DNA of 64,000 bases from Brevundimonas sp. Root1279 (GTDB lineage Bacteria > Pseudomonadota > Alphaproteobacteria > Caulobacterales > Caulobacteraceae): positions 62,001 to 126,000 of the forward strand of contig NZ_LMEB01000006.1 in assembly GCF_001425945.1 (NCBI RefSeq). The letters are read 5' to 3'. Made by a program: the position numbers and the translations under genes. Positions 25,104 to 33,215 of this stretch are shown one piece after another. Numbering within the stretch: position 1 is the stretch's first letter; every line of letters begins with the position of its first letter. The notes beneath the pieces are model-generated. The model ran no database searches and was not told the origin of the DNA. It worked only from the letters and a program-made list of their open reading frames with translations.

Positions 25104-26684
25104 TCAGGGAGCAGCGTTCTCTATTTCGACAAGCACCACGTCATGCACCCGCATCGGCAAGGTCAGCCGCCCGCGACCGTCAGCGCCGACCGTGATCCGG
25201 TGCGTTTCGGGCAGATCCCGGGTCAGACTCTGCAGTTGCGCCAGCTGGGCGGCGTCCAGCGTGCCCGGCGAGCCCATCTCAAGCCAGGCGGTGTAGGCGT
25301 CGTTGGCCCTGAAGCCGACCCGCCGCACCGAGACCGCATGCTCGCCCGCCGGCAGCCCGGACAGCGTGATCTCCAGCGGCCCGGCGGCCGGGGCCTCGCG
25401 CACCTGGCGGAAGAAGGGCCGGTTGCTTACCGGCTGCTCCGGCAGCTCCCAGCGCCAGGCCAGCACCTGCAGCTTGTCGCCGTCGAGCGCCGCGATGCTC
25501 TGGTCGTCGCCGGTGGACAGCTCGCGGTCGCCCAGGCTGTTCAGGTATTTGTAGGCGAACCAGGTCGGCTTCCTCACGCCCTGCGGCGTCATCAGGCCGA
25601 AGCCGCCCTCGAACGGCTTGGTCTGCGGCCCCGGCTCCTCGAACAGGTCGCTGAAGGTCCAGTAGCTCATCCCCTGAACCAGACCCTCGCTCTGGCGCAG
25701 CTTGGTCAGGATGTAGGAGGCGCCGAGGTAGTCGTCGTGGACCGGGTCGCGCGGGTTGTAGCTGCTGCTCCACTCGGTGAAGAACAGCGGCAGGTCGGGT
25801 CGCGTAGAGGCGCCGATCTGCTCACGCACCCTCCGGACGTCGCCGATGATCGAGTCAGGGCTGCGCGACAGCTTGATGTCGCTCTCGCCTTTCTCGTCCA
25901 GGAAGCCGCCGTCGACGCCGTAGGTGTGGGTGGTGATGAAGTCGACTGGCAGGTCATTGGCGTCGGCGTAGGCCAGGAACGCCGGCACCCAATCCGCCCC
26001 AGCGGTCGATGGCCCGCCGACGCGCAGCGCCGGGTCGATCGCCTTGATGGTCCGGACCGTGCGTCCGTAATATTCGAAATATGCGGCCTGGTCGGCGCCC
26101 TCCCAGAAGCCGGCCAGGTTGGGCTCGTTCCAGAACTCGAAATACCAGGTCCGCACCTCCTCGGCGCCGTAGCGGTCGATCAGGTGGCGCACGAAGGCGT
26201 CGATCAGGCCTTCCCACTTCTCCGGCTGCGGGTGGGAGGTGTTGCCCTTCCAGTAGAAGATGGTTTGGTCCGAGGTCTTCATCGCATCGGGCGTGAAGCC
26301 CAGCTCGATGAAGGGCTTGATGTTCATGCCCAGCAGGCGGTCGTAGAGCCGGTCGATCCTGCTGAAATCGTAGACCGGCCGCCCGTCGACCTCGCGGTAG
26401 ACGCCCATCTCGTCATGGAAGATGTCGTGGAAGCGGATGTAGCGGAAGCCGAGCTCGTCCTGGACCGTCTCCAGCTGGGCCAGGCTGTCTTCTCGGCTCA
26501 GGGTGCCCGGATAGTCCGAACCGACGGACAGTTCGGCCATCCGGTCGCGCGGCGTGGTCGGGCCGGCCAGATCCAGGGCGATGACCCGGCTCTCAGACGG
26601 GGAGGCCTGCGCCGTCGCCAGGCCAGGCGTCGCCAGCAACAGCGCCGCCGCCATCCCGCCGATCCACTTAAACGCTCCGCCCAT
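25104..26684 (-). CDS. GH39 beta-xylosidase-like glycoside hydrolase
   Basis: A 526-residue exported enzyme of glycoside hydrolase family 39, expected to release xylose from xylo-oligosaccharides, or to act on a related glycoside. Signal peptide about 1-24 ending ATAQA. The TIM-barrel acid/base is Glu187 (FWNEPN) and the nucleophile Glu304 (FTEWSS). A C-terminal beta-sandwich follows from about 390. The ATG at 26684 has AAGGGGGA upstream. It lies 62 bp downstream of the GH51 gene, with its own XylR-like operator in the gap, so both genes belong to one regulon for hemicellulose use. Confidence 0.9.
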   Translation of the reverse strand: MGGAFKWIGGMAAALLLATPGLATAQASPSESRVIALDLAGPTTPRDRMAELSVGSDYPGTLSREDSLAQLETVQDELGFRYIRFHDIFHDEMGVYREVDGRPVYDFSRIDRLYDRLLGMNIKPFIELGFTPDAMKTSDQTIFYWKGNTSHPQPEKWEGLIDAFVRHLIDRYGAEEVRTWYFEFWNEPNLAGFWEGADQAAYFEYYGRTVRTIKAIDPALRVGGPSTAGADWVPAFLAYADANDLPVDFITTHTYGVDGGFLDEKGESDIKLSRSPDSIIGDVRRVREQIGASTRPDLPLFFTEWSSSYNPRDPVHDDYLGASYILTKLRQSEGLVQGMSYWTFSDLFEEPGPQTKPFEGGFGLMTPQGVRKPTWFAYKYLNSLGDRELSTGDDQSIAALDGDKLQVLAWRWELPEQPVSNRPFFRQVREAPAAGPLEITLSGLPAGEHAVSVRRVGFRANDAYTAWLEMGSPGTLDAAQLAQLQSLTRDLPETHRITVGADGRGRLTLPMRVHDVVLVEIENAAP

Positions 26685-26713
26685 GCCGCATCCCCCTTGG
26701 TACAGGCGGAATT

Positions 26714-26727
26714 TGGTAGCGCTAACA
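26714..26727. promoter_or_regulatory. XylR-type operator before GH39 gene
   Basis: TGGTAGCGCTAACA, read on the minus strand as TGTTAGCGCTACCA, is an imperfect palindrome centred on AGCGCT. As I recall it, this matches the operator of the LacI-type xylose repressor XylR of Caulobacter crescentus. It lies 30 bp before the GH39 start, a suitable place for repression released by xylose. Confidence 0.72.
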
Positions 26728-26745
26728 TTCGCGCCCGGCAAGCCG

Positions 26746-28257
26746 CTAGCGGACCTCCAGGACCACCAGCGCCTTGGCCGGCAGGGTGGCGATCAGCACC
26801 CCGTCCTCGATCCTCGCGCCCTGGAAAGCGGCGGGGGCGATGGCGTTCGGCGCCTCGAAGGTATTGTGCGCATCCATCCGGCCCGAGGTCAGGACCTGCC
26901 CGCTGACCTGGCGTCCGTGTCCGCCGTCCAACCGCAGGCGGATTTCCGCCGGCGCCGACGGATCGAGATTCACCAGCGCGACGTGAACCACGCCGTCGTC
27001 GCCGCGCGCGGCGCTGACGTCCACCCGCGAGCCTCCGCCCTCTTCCAACGTCACCGGCAGTACGGCCGCCTGCCGGAACGGCTTGTAGAGCATGAAGGCA
27101 TGATAGGTCGGTGTCAGCGTCATGCGCGGCCCGTCGGTCAGGATGAGGGCCTGCAGCACATTGACCATCTGCGCCACATTGCTCATCCGCACCCGGTCAG
27201 CGTGGCGATGGAAGATGTTGAAATGGACGGCCGCGAGCAGGGCGTCCCGCAGCGAGTTCTGTTGCTTCAGATGGCCCGCCACCGTTCCCGGCGTCGGATC
27301 GTACCAAGCGCCCCACTCATCGACCGCCAACCCGACCCGCGCGGTCGGGTCGTACTCATCCATGATCGCGTCGTGCCGCTGGATCATCTCCTCGATGCGG
27401 TAGGCCTGCCGGAAAGTCGCGTCCCATTCCGTTTCATCGAAGCCGACAGATGCGCCCTTCCGCGCCCAGTCGCCCGTCGGCAGGGTATAGTAGTGCAGCG
27501 ACAGGGCATCGAAGTTGTCGCGCCCGTCGCGCATCAGCGTCCGGGTCCAGTCGTAGTCCTCGGCGTTTGGTCCCGCCGCCACCGCGGTCGTGCCCGCCGG
27601 CATGACGAAGCCGACGTACTGGCGCATCAGGTCATTGTAATAGCTCGCCCGCATTCGGCCGCCGCAGCCCCAGGGCTCGTTACCCAGGCCGAGGTAGTCG
27701 ATCTTCCACGGTCGCTCGCGTCCGTTGGCCCGACGCTCCTGCGCCAGGGTCGAGCGCGTGTCTGAGGTGATGTACTCCACCCACTGCGCCGCCTCGGCGG
27801 GCGTGCCCGACCCCATGTTGATGCTGAGATAGGTCTTCGCCCCGATCAGTTCGGCGAAGTCGAAGAATTCATGGGTGCCGAAGGCGTTGTCCTCTTCACT
27901 GTTGCCCCACCAGCGGTTCAGCGTCACTGGCCGGCCGCCCCTCGGGCCGATCCCGTCGCGCCAGTGATAGGTGTCGGCGTAGCAGCCGCCCGGCCAGCGC
28001 ACGACCGGAACCTCCAGGGCCTTCAGCGCGGCGACCACGTCATTGCGGAAGCCCCGGGTGTTGGGGATGGCCGAGCCCTCGCCGACCCAGACGCCGCCAG
28101 TGATTCCGCTGCCCAGCTGCTCCATGAACTGGCCGTACACATCGGGATTCACCCGCGCGCCCGGCTGATCCAGTCGCACACTGCCGCGCACCTCGGCCAT
28201 GGCCGGCGAGGCGGCCAGGAGCGCCGCTGCGACAAGTCCCGAAATCAACGTCCGCAT
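26746..28257 (-). CDS. GH51 alpha-L-arabinofuranosidase
   Basis: A 503-residue exported GH51 enzyme, expected to strip arabinofuranosyl side chains from arabinoxylan or arabinan. The signal peptide spans about 1-22 (ending SPAMA). The acid/base is Glu194 (LGNEPWGCGG) and the nucleophile Glu314 (AVDEWGAWYD). The C-terminal beta-domain runs from about 390 to the end. Most GH51 enzymes are intracellular, so the signal peptide is worth noting and suggests periplasmic or outer action. The start may be the ATG at 28257 or the GTG just before it at 28260. An operator lies 19 bp upstream. Confidence 0.92.
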   Translation of the reverse strand: MRTLISGLVAAALLAASPAMAEVRGSVRLDQPGARVNPDVYGQFMEQLGSGITGGVWVGEGSAIPNTRGFRNDVVAALKALEVPVVRWPGGCYADTYHWRDGIGPRGGRPVTLNRWWGNSEEDNAFGTHEFFDFAELIGAKTYLSINMGSGTPAEAAQWVEYITSDTRSTLAQERRANGRERPWKIDYLGLGNEPWGCGGRMRASYYNDLMRQYVGFVMPAGTTAVAAGPNAEDYDWTRTLMRDGRDNFDALSLHYYTLPTGDWARKGASVGFDETEWDATFRQAYRIEEMIQRHDAIMDEYDPTARVGLAVDEWGAWYDPTPGTVAGHLKQQNSLRDALLAAVHFNIFHRHADRVRMSNVAQMVNVLQALILTDGPRMTLTPTYHAFMLYKPFRQAAVLPVTLEEGGGSRVDVSAARGDDGVVHVALVNLDPSAPAEIRLRLDGGHGRQVSGQVLTSGRMDAHNTFEAPNAIAPAAFQGARIEDGVLIATLPAKALVVLEVR

Positions 28258-28275
28258 CACCGCCCCGCGCTTCCC

Positions 28276-28289
28276 TGTTAGCGCTATCA
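28276..28289. promoter_or_regulatory. XylR-type operator before GH51 gene
   Basis: TGTTAGCGCTATCA differs by a single base from the operator between the GH51 and GH39 genes. It lies 19 bp upstream of the GH51 start codon. Two near-identical sites in one cluster make chance unlikely. Confidence 0.72.
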
Positions 28290-28319
28290 GAACAGAAGCG
28301 CGGACGGCGGTGAAGATGC

Positions 28320-29264
28320 TTACGGCGCGACCGCCTCCGGAACCCAGACGAAGCCATCGTCGCGGCGCTGGATCCGGCCGAGGCCCGGGAAGGGGAAATG
28401 CACCCCGTAGACGCGCAGATTGTCCGAGGCGGCGCGGTTCAGCAGCCGCTGGCGGGTGACCTTGGCCTCGGTGTTGTCGGCATCCCAGGCGTTGGTCCAG
28501 TCGGGGCGTTGCACCGACAGGATCGCGCTGTGCATGGCGTCGCCGAAGTAGAGCAGCCGCTCCGTGCCCGAGACGATCTCATAGCCGGTATGGCCAGGGG
28601 TATGGCCGTCCAGCGAGACGGCGGTGATCGACGGGGTCACCTTCGAGCCCGGCGCGAACGGCCGCACCCGGGGCGTCATGGTCCGGATCTTCTCCTCGAA
28701 CGCGTCGTCGTCGTGCATGGCCGCCCACTCAGGGATGCTGATGCGGATGGCGGCGTTCGGGAAGGCGAGCGTCCCGTCCTTGGCGAACAGGCCCCCGACG
28801 TGGTCGCCATGGCCGTGCGAGATCAGGATGTCCGTGACCTGGTCCGGCGTAACGCCCGCCGTGGCCAGCGAGGCCAGCAGACGTCCGTCGGTGCCCATCT
28901 CACCGGCGGCGCCGGTGTCGATCAGCACGATCCGGTCGCCGTCGCGGACCAGCAGCGGCTGGATCGACAGGTGGATCGCCTTGTCCGCCACGCCGTTGGC
29001 GGTCAGCAGCTGCTCAGCCTCGGCGGTGTTCGCCCACGGGCTCATCTGCGCATTGGTGGCCGGCAGGGCCATGCCGCCGTCGCGCAGGGCGGTCAGTTGC
29101 AGCTGCCCCACCTGGAAGGCCTGGACGTCCGTATTGGCGGCGACCGCCGGGGCCGGGGCCGCCGGTTCCGGAGCCTTAGCGGGCGGCTCGGCCGGTTCGG
29201 AACAGGCCGCCAGAATCACGGACAGCATCAGGCCGGCGGCGGCGAGGCGGGGGTGAAGGGTCAT
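28320..29264 (-). CDS. Metallo-beta-lactamase-fold hydrolase, lipoprotein
   Basis: A 314-residue lipoprotein (lipobox LAAC, Cys at residue 21) followed by a Pro/Ala-rich linker and an MBL-fold domain from about residue 55. The zinc motif SHGHGDHVGG is complete, and the later ligands are seen in DGHTPGHTGYE and YFGDAMHS. Overall it resembles the lactonase/AhlD-like subgroup, but the substrate cannot be assigned. It probably acts at a membrane facing the periplasm. It lies between sodB and the arabinofuranosidase gene without evident functional connection. Confidence 0.85.
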   Translation of the reverse strand: MTLHPRLAAAGLMLSVILAACSEPAEPPAKAPEPAAPAPAVAANTDVQAFQVGQLQLTALRDGGMALPATNAQMSPWANTAEAEQLLTANGVADKAIHLSIQPLLVRDGDRIVLIDTGAAGEMGTDGRLLASLATAGVTPDQVTDILISHGHGDHVGGLFAKDGTLAFPNAAIRISIPEWAAMHDDDAFEEKIRTMTPRVRPFAPGSKVTPSITAVSLDGHTPGHTGYEIVSGTERLLYFGDAMHSAILSVQRPDWTNAWDADNTEAKVTRQRLLNRAASDNLRVYGVHFPFPGLGRIQRRDDGFVWVPEAVAP

Positions 29265-29297
29265 CGGACGCTCCCTGGAATATGGTCAAGCTAACCT

Positions 29298-29314
29298 GGG
29301 GCGCCGGGCGCCCC
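29298..29314 (-). terminator. GC hairpin downstream of sodB gap
   Basis: GGGGCGC (29298-29304) and GCGCCCC (29308-29314) form a perfect 7-bp stem with a 3-nt loop in the gap between the MBL gene start and the sodB stop. There is no U-run; it may stop sodB transcription. Confidence 0.35.
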
Positions 29315-29338
29315 GACGCCACCCCCGCCCGGCCGGGA

Positions 29339-29953
29339 TCAGGCCGTGGCGGCCGCGAACAGGGCGTTGGCCTTGTTCCAGTTCACCACCGTCCAGAAGG
29401 CCTTGAGGTAGTCGGCGCGGCGATTTTGGTACTTCAGGTAGTAGGCGTGCTCCCAGACGTCAGCCGCCAGGACCACGGCGCCCTTCTCGTCGGCGACGTC
29501 CATCAGGGGATTGTCCTGGTTGGGCGTCGAGGTGACCTTCAGCTTGCCGTCCTGGACGATCAGCCAGGCCCAGCCCGACCCGAACTGGCCGGCGCCGGCG
29601 GCGTTGAAGTCTTCCTTGAACTTGTCCAGGCCGCCGAGGTCGCGGTCGATGGCCGCGGCCAGTTCCGCCGAGGGCTGACCGGCCTGATCGGCGGGGGCCA
29701 GCAGCTCCCAGAACAGGCTGTGGTTCCAGTGCCCGCCGCCGTTGTTGCGCACCGCCTTGGGGGCCTTGGAGATGGTCTTGAACAGCTCCTCCAGCGACTT
29801 GCCCTGCAGGCTCGGGTCGGCGTCGACGGCCTTGTTCAGATTGTCGACGTAGGTCTGGTGATGCTTGTCGTGGTGGAAGGTCATCGTCTCCTTGTCGATG
29901 GCCGGCTCCAAAGCGTCATAGGCATAGGGCAGCGGAGGCAGGGTGAAGGCCAT
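29339..29953 (-). CDS. sodB: Fe/Mn superoxide dismutase
   Basis: A cytoplasmic superoxide dismutase of 204 residues from the ATG at 29953. Metal ligands are visible: His in [14 protein letters not shown], His in [10 protein letters not shown], and Asp/His in [15 protein letters not shown]. The [12 protein letters not shown] segment, with Gln in the QFGSGW position, resembles iron-type enzymes, so an iron cofactor is likelier than manganese, though cambialistic use cannot be excluded. A GGGAGGG ribosome site supports the start. Confidence 0.95.
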   Translation of the reverse strand: MAFTLPPLPYAYDALEPAIDKETMTFHHDKHHQTYVDNLNKAVDADPSLQGKSLEELFKTISKAPKAVRNNGGGHWNHSLFWELLAPADQAGQPSAELAAAIDRDLGGLDKFKEDFNAAGAGQFGSGWAWLIVQDGKLKVTSTPNQDNPLMDVADEKGAVVLAADVWEHAYYLKYQNRRADYLKAFWTVVNWNKANALFAAATA

Positions 29954-30073
29954 GGGGAGGGCTCCTTCGACAGGGGTTTGCAACGGCGCCTTATCTAGGC
30001 GCCCGCTTGCCGAACCCAAGCCGGATGGGGCCGATTTCGTTCCCGGTCCGCCCCGTGCGGGGCGGGCTCGCCT

Positions 30074-30310
30074 CTAGTCGCGCTTCGGGGCCACGTGTGA
30101 CTTGATGCAGTCGCGCACGGCCCGGCGCAGGTCCCCGGTGGCGGACGGCTCGTCGATGCCCTCGGCCTCGAACACGGCGCGCACGGCGGCGTCCAGGCCG
30201 CGCTCCAGCGCCGCCTTCACCTTGGTCTCGGCCTTGGGATGCAGGCAGATGCCGACCTGGGTGCACAGGTCGGCGAAGAGGGCGTCGAAATCGGGGGAGG
30301 CGTCGGTCAT
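30074..30310 (-). CDS. Small helical protein of unknown function
   Basis: A 78-residue soluble, mostly helical protein with three cysteines (DLCTQVGICLHP and RDCIKSH). It starts MTDASPDFDALFADLCTQV. It lies 120 bp upstream of sodB on the same strand and 12 bp after the DUF4350 gene. The composition is typical of local codon use and both neighbours are spaced as in an operon, so I take it as a real gene. I cannot name a family. Confidence 0.6.
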   Translation of the reverse strand: MTDASPDFDALFADLCTQVGICLHPKAETKVKAALERGLDAAVRAVFEAEGIDEPSATGDLRRAVRDCIKSHVAPKRD

Positions 30311-30322
30311 GGTGCCCCTGTA

Positions 30323-31288
30323 CTACGGCAGGACCCCGCTCAGCCAGTGAACGATGTTGAGGCCGAACTGCGCATTGCCCGGCGCGACGTTCATGCCGAA
30401 GCGGCGATCGGGCCGGCCATCCTCGGGCGGGAAGCGGATCAGCTGGGCCGACAGCATGCCCGCCTCGCCCAGCACCACCACCCGGCCCTCGCCGTAGTCG
30501 AAGGCCAGCCCCTGCGCCGGCAGGGCGGGCTTGGACAGCTCGGCCAGGACGGCGTCCACCGCCTCGCCGGCCTCCAGCCGCTGGGCCACCGCGCCGAGCG
30601 TCGGCCCGTCCGGGGTCTCCCGCGCGCCGATGGTGATCGGCAGCAGCACGGCCGCCGCCGGCGGCCCCTCCAGCGACTGGCCGGTGAAGGCGGTCACCTC
30701 GGAGACCCGCTCGCCCGCGTCCCGGCCGGCGATGATCGGGTGCGTCCCGAAGGCCTCGGCCGGATAGGTCAGGGTGCTGGTCGGCCGGCCGTCGACGGCG
30801 AGGGCGAAGGCGTAGCCCGTGCCCATCTTCACCCCGAACCGCGCCGCCAGCGGTTCGGCGGCGGCTCCAAATGGCGCATGGTCGGCGATCAGCAACAGCT
30901 TGCCGCCGCCGCGCACCCAGGCCTCCAGCGCCGCGATCTCGGCTTCATCGAACACCGGCCCGGTCGCCTCCTGCGACGGAAGGCCGGCGTTGGCGACGAC
31001 AAGAACGTCCACGCCTTCCAGCCCGCCGGCCGCGAAGGCCTTGGTCCCGGCCCGCACGCGGTAACCGTCAGCGCGCAGCAGGGCGGCGAAGGGCGCGTAC
31101 TGCCCCTCCATGCGGTGGAAATTGCGGTGCGCCTCATCGATCGAGACCACCGGCCCGGCTTCGGCCGCATAGACCGGTCGCGTCACCGTCGGGCGGAAGT
31201 CCGGATCGACCATCTGCTGCTGGGCCAGGGCCGGCGCAGCGACGGCTGCGGCCACCCCGATTGCGAGCGCCAGGATCGAATGTTTCAT
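30323..31288 (-). CDS. Secreted DUF4350-like protein
   Basis: A 321-residue protein from the ATG at 31288, with GGGAGA upstream. It has a clear signal peptide (about 1-22, ending APALAQ). The mature part has a Rossmann-like pattern with alternating strands, including VDVLVVANAG and GGGKLLLIADHAPFG, matching DUF4350 proteins related to the glutamine amidotransferase-like fold. No Cys nucleophile is seen at the expected place, so catalysis is doubtful. It may bind a ligand in the periplasm. Spacing suggests co-transcription with the small gene after it. Confidence 0.65.
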   Translation of the reverse strand: MKHSILALAIGVAAAVAAPALAQQQMVDPDFRPTVTRPVYAAEAGPVVSIDEAHRNFHRMEGQYAPFAALLRADGYRVRAGTKAFAAGGLEGVDVLVVANAGLPSQEATGPVFDEAEIAALEAWVRGGGKLLLIADHAPFGAAAEPLAARFGVKMGTGYAFALAVDGRPTSTLTYPAEAFGTHPIIAGRDAGERVSEVTAFTGQSLEGPPAAAVLLPITIGARETPDGPTLGAVAQRLEAGEAVDAVLAELSKPALPAQGLAFDYGEGRVVVLGEAGMLSAQLIRFPPEDGRPDRRFGMNVAPGNAQFGLNIVHWLSGVLP

Positions 31289-31328
31289 GCCGGTCTCCCT
31301 CTCCCGGGGAGACGCTAGCACGGCTTGT

Positions 31329-32177
31329 TCAAGCCTTCAGCCGCCGCGCGTGGAAGGCCACATGGTCGGCGATGAAGCTGGCCATGAAGAAGTAGGAGTG
31401 GTCGTACCCGGGCTGCATGCGCAGGGTCAGCCCCTGCCCCGCCGCCTCGGCCGCAGCCTCCAGCAACTCGGGCTTCAGCTGGTCCGCCAGGAAGGGATCG
31501 GCGTCGCCCTGGTCCACCAGGATGTCGTCGTAGCAGCCGGCCCCGACGCCGGTCTCGAGCAGGCGGGCGGCGTCGTGGGCCTCCCACGCCGCCCGGTCAT
31601 CGCCGAGGTAGGCGGTGAAGGCCTTCTCGCCCCAGGGGCAGCGCGTCGGCGAACTGATCGGGGCGAAGGCCGAGACCGAGCGGAACAGGTGCGGATGGCG
31701 CAGCGCCAGGGTCAGAGCCCCATGCCCGCCCATGGAATGGCCCGAGATCGAGCGTGCGCCTGTGGTCGGGAATTCCTTGTCGATCAGCCCGATCAGCTCG
31801 CCGACCACATAGCTCTCCATGCGGAAGTGTGGCGTCCACGGCGCCTGGGTCGCGTCGACATAGAAGCCCGCGCCCTGACCGAGGTCATAGGCCGGGTCGT
31901 CGGCGACGGGCTTACCTTGCAGGTCGGGCCCGCGCGGCGAGGTGTCGGGCGCGACGATGATCAGCCCGTGCTCGGCCGCGGCGGCGTAGGCCCCCGCCTT
32001 GGTGGTGAAATTGTCCTCGGTGCAGGTCAGGCCCGATAGCCAGATCAGCACCGGGAACGGTCCCTCCCCGCCGGGAACGAAGACCGACAGCGTCATCGGC
32101 GTGCCGGTGGTCGCGCTGTCGTGGCGCAGGTAGCGCAGGGTTCCGCCGTGGACCTGATGCTGTTTGGTGATCTGCAT
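31329..32177 (-). CDS. fghA: S-formylglutathione hydrolase
   Basis: The enzyme hydrolyses S-formylglutathione to formate and glutathione, the second step of glutathione-dependent formaldehyde detoxification. It is an esterase-D-type alpha/beta hydrolase with the nucleophile Ser in SGHSMGGHGAL, the Asp in DQGDADPF and the His in YDHSYFF. I chose the ATG at 32177 (282 residues) because GAGCGG lies 7 bp upstream; an ATG at 32183 is also possible. The palindromic repeat at 32185-32316 abuts this start, so it supplies the leader and the ribosome site. The dehydrogenase of step one is encoded about 1 kb upstream on the same strand. Confidence 0.93.
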   Translation of the reverse strand: MQITKQHQVHGGTLRYLRHDSATTGTPMTLSVFVPGGEGPFPVLIWLSGLTCTEDNFTTKAGAYAAAAEHGLIIVAPDTSPRGPDLQGKPVADDPAYDLGQGAGFYVDATQAPWTPHFRMESYVVGELIGLIDKEFPTTGARSISGHSMGGHGALTLALRHPHLFRSVSAFAPISSPTRCPWGEKAFTAYLGDDRAAWEAHDAARLLETGVGAGCYDDILVDQGDADPFLADQLKPELLEAAAEAAGQGLTLRMQPGYDHSYFFMASFIADHVAFHARRLKA

Positions 32178-32184
32178 AAACATT

Positions 32185-32316
32185 CCGCTCATCCCCGCGA
32201 AAGCGGGGACCCAGTTCTGTCCAGCGTGACGCCGGCGCTTCAGGAGTTCGTTCGCGGCAACCTAGACCGACCGATCACCCAAAGCACTGGGTCCCCGCTT
32301 TCGCGGGGATGAGCGG
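32185..32316. repeat. Palindromic repeat element, copy 1 (31-bp TIRs)
   Basis: A 132-bp non-coding unit with perfect 31-bp terminal inverted repeats (32185-32215 and 32286-32316). Each arm also folds on itself as CCCCGC-GAAA-GCGGGG. Between the arms lies a segment shared with copy 2 at 37387 (TCTGTCCAG, TGACGCC, TTCAGGA, TCACCCAAAGC). It fills the gap between the VOC gene and fghA. It looks like a MITE or a REP-type palindromic element; no coding sequence or target-site duplication is obvious. Confidence 0.88.
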
Positions 32317-32328
32317 GAGAGAACAATC

Positions 32329-32715
32329 TCAGTTCGCCGGGCGGTGCAGGGCGCAGATCTTGTTGCCGGAGGGGTCGCGGAGATAGGCGAGCACCAGCTT
32401 GCCGAACGGGCCTTGGCGCTCGCCGGGCGGGTCCTCGATCGCGCGGCCGCCTGCGGCCACGCCGGCGTCGTGGAAGGCCTGGACGGCTTCGGCGTCGCGC
32501 GCGCCGAAGCCGATGGTGCCGCCGTTGGCGCAGCTGGCCGGCGCGCCGTCGATCGGGTTTCCGATGGCGAAGGCCCCGCGGTCCGTGCGCCACCAGTAGC
32601 GGCCCTTCGGATCTGGGCCGCTCGCGGGCGCGATGCCCAGCGCCCCCAGCGCCGCGTCATAGAATTTGCGCGACGCCTCGACGTCGTCCGCGCCGACGGT
32701 GATGTGGGTGAACAT
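32329..32715 (-). CDS. VOC (glyoxalase-fold) family protein
   Basis: A 128-residue protein of the vicinal oxygen chelate superfamily: two beta-alpha-beta-beta-beta modules with HITVGADDVEASRKFYDAALGALG at the start and LRDPSGNKICALHRP at the end. Family members include glyoxalases, dioxygenases and resistance proteins; this one cannot be assigned a substrate. It lies between the FosA-like gene and fghA on one strand, which hints at a role with glutathione adducts. Its stop codon is 13 bp from the end of the palindromic repeat. Confidence 0.82.
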   Translation of the reverse strand: MFTHITVGADDVEASRKFYDAALGALGIAPASGPDPKGRYWWRTDRGAFAIGNPIDGAPASCANGGTIGFGARDAEAVQAFHDAGVAAGGRAIEDPPGERQGPFGKLVLAYLRDPSGNKICALHRPAN

Positions 32716-32787
32716 GGGCGGCCTCCCTGCCGTTGAGTCTCAAGTCAGTTTCTTTAGCGAACGCTCACGCCGGTGCAAGCCCCGCGC

Positions 32788-33204
32788 TCAGGTCACGGTC
32801 ACGCCGGTCCCTGGATGCCTGCGATAGTGGGCCAACCGGGAGTCCAGCGTGCCGACGTGCAACTCCAGCCGATGGCCGTCCGGGTCGAGGAAGTACAGCG
32901 AGGCGCCCTCGCTGCGATCAGCCTTCCAAATCGCGGCCGCCGCGCGCACGCGGGCCGCCAAGGCCTCGAAGGCGCCGGCCTCCACGCTGAACGCGGCGTG
33001 GGTGTAGTCCGGATGGGGCTCGCGCCGGGCGGCCTCGTCCAGCGACAAGCACAGCCACAGGCTCCCCGCCTCCAGATAGGCCCCGGTCGCCCAGATCGCC
33101 TTGAGTTCGCACCCCAGCAGGTCGCGATAGAAGCCGACCGAACGATCGAGGTCGCTGACGGCGAACGTCAGGTGGTTGAGGCCGATGACCTTCGCCGCCG
33201 TCAC
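32788..33204 (-). CDS. FosA-like glutathione transferase (VOC fold)
   Basis: A 138-residue protein closely resembling FosA, the Mn/K-dependent enzyme that adds glutathione to fosfomycin. The start [20 protein letters not shown], the [14 protein letters not shown] strand and the [21 protein letters not shown] segment follow FosA almost position by position. Metal ligands correspond to His11, His69 and Glu114. Actual fosfomycin resistance cannot be concluded; homologs may conjugate other electrophiles. Its place 11 bp before the glutathione-dependent formaldehyde dehydrogenase gene end fits a general thiol-detoxification block. Confidence 0.82.
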   Translation of the reverse strand: MTAAKVIGLNHLTFAVSDLDRSVGFYRDLLGCELKAIWATGAYLEAGSLWLCLSLDEAARREPHPDYTHAAFSVEAGAFEALAARVRAAAAIWKADRSEGASLYFLDPDGHRLELHVGTLDSRLAHYRRHPGTGVTVT

Positions 33205-33215
33205 CCCAGGCGCCC

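Noticed and set aside
25062..26906. A 614-codon plus-strand frame over the GH39 gene
   Set aside because: Antisense of a gene with clear catalytic motifs.
32185..32316. A CRISPR-like or tandem repeat array
   Set aside because: Only an inverted pair of arms with one middle segment; no regularly spaced direct repeats.
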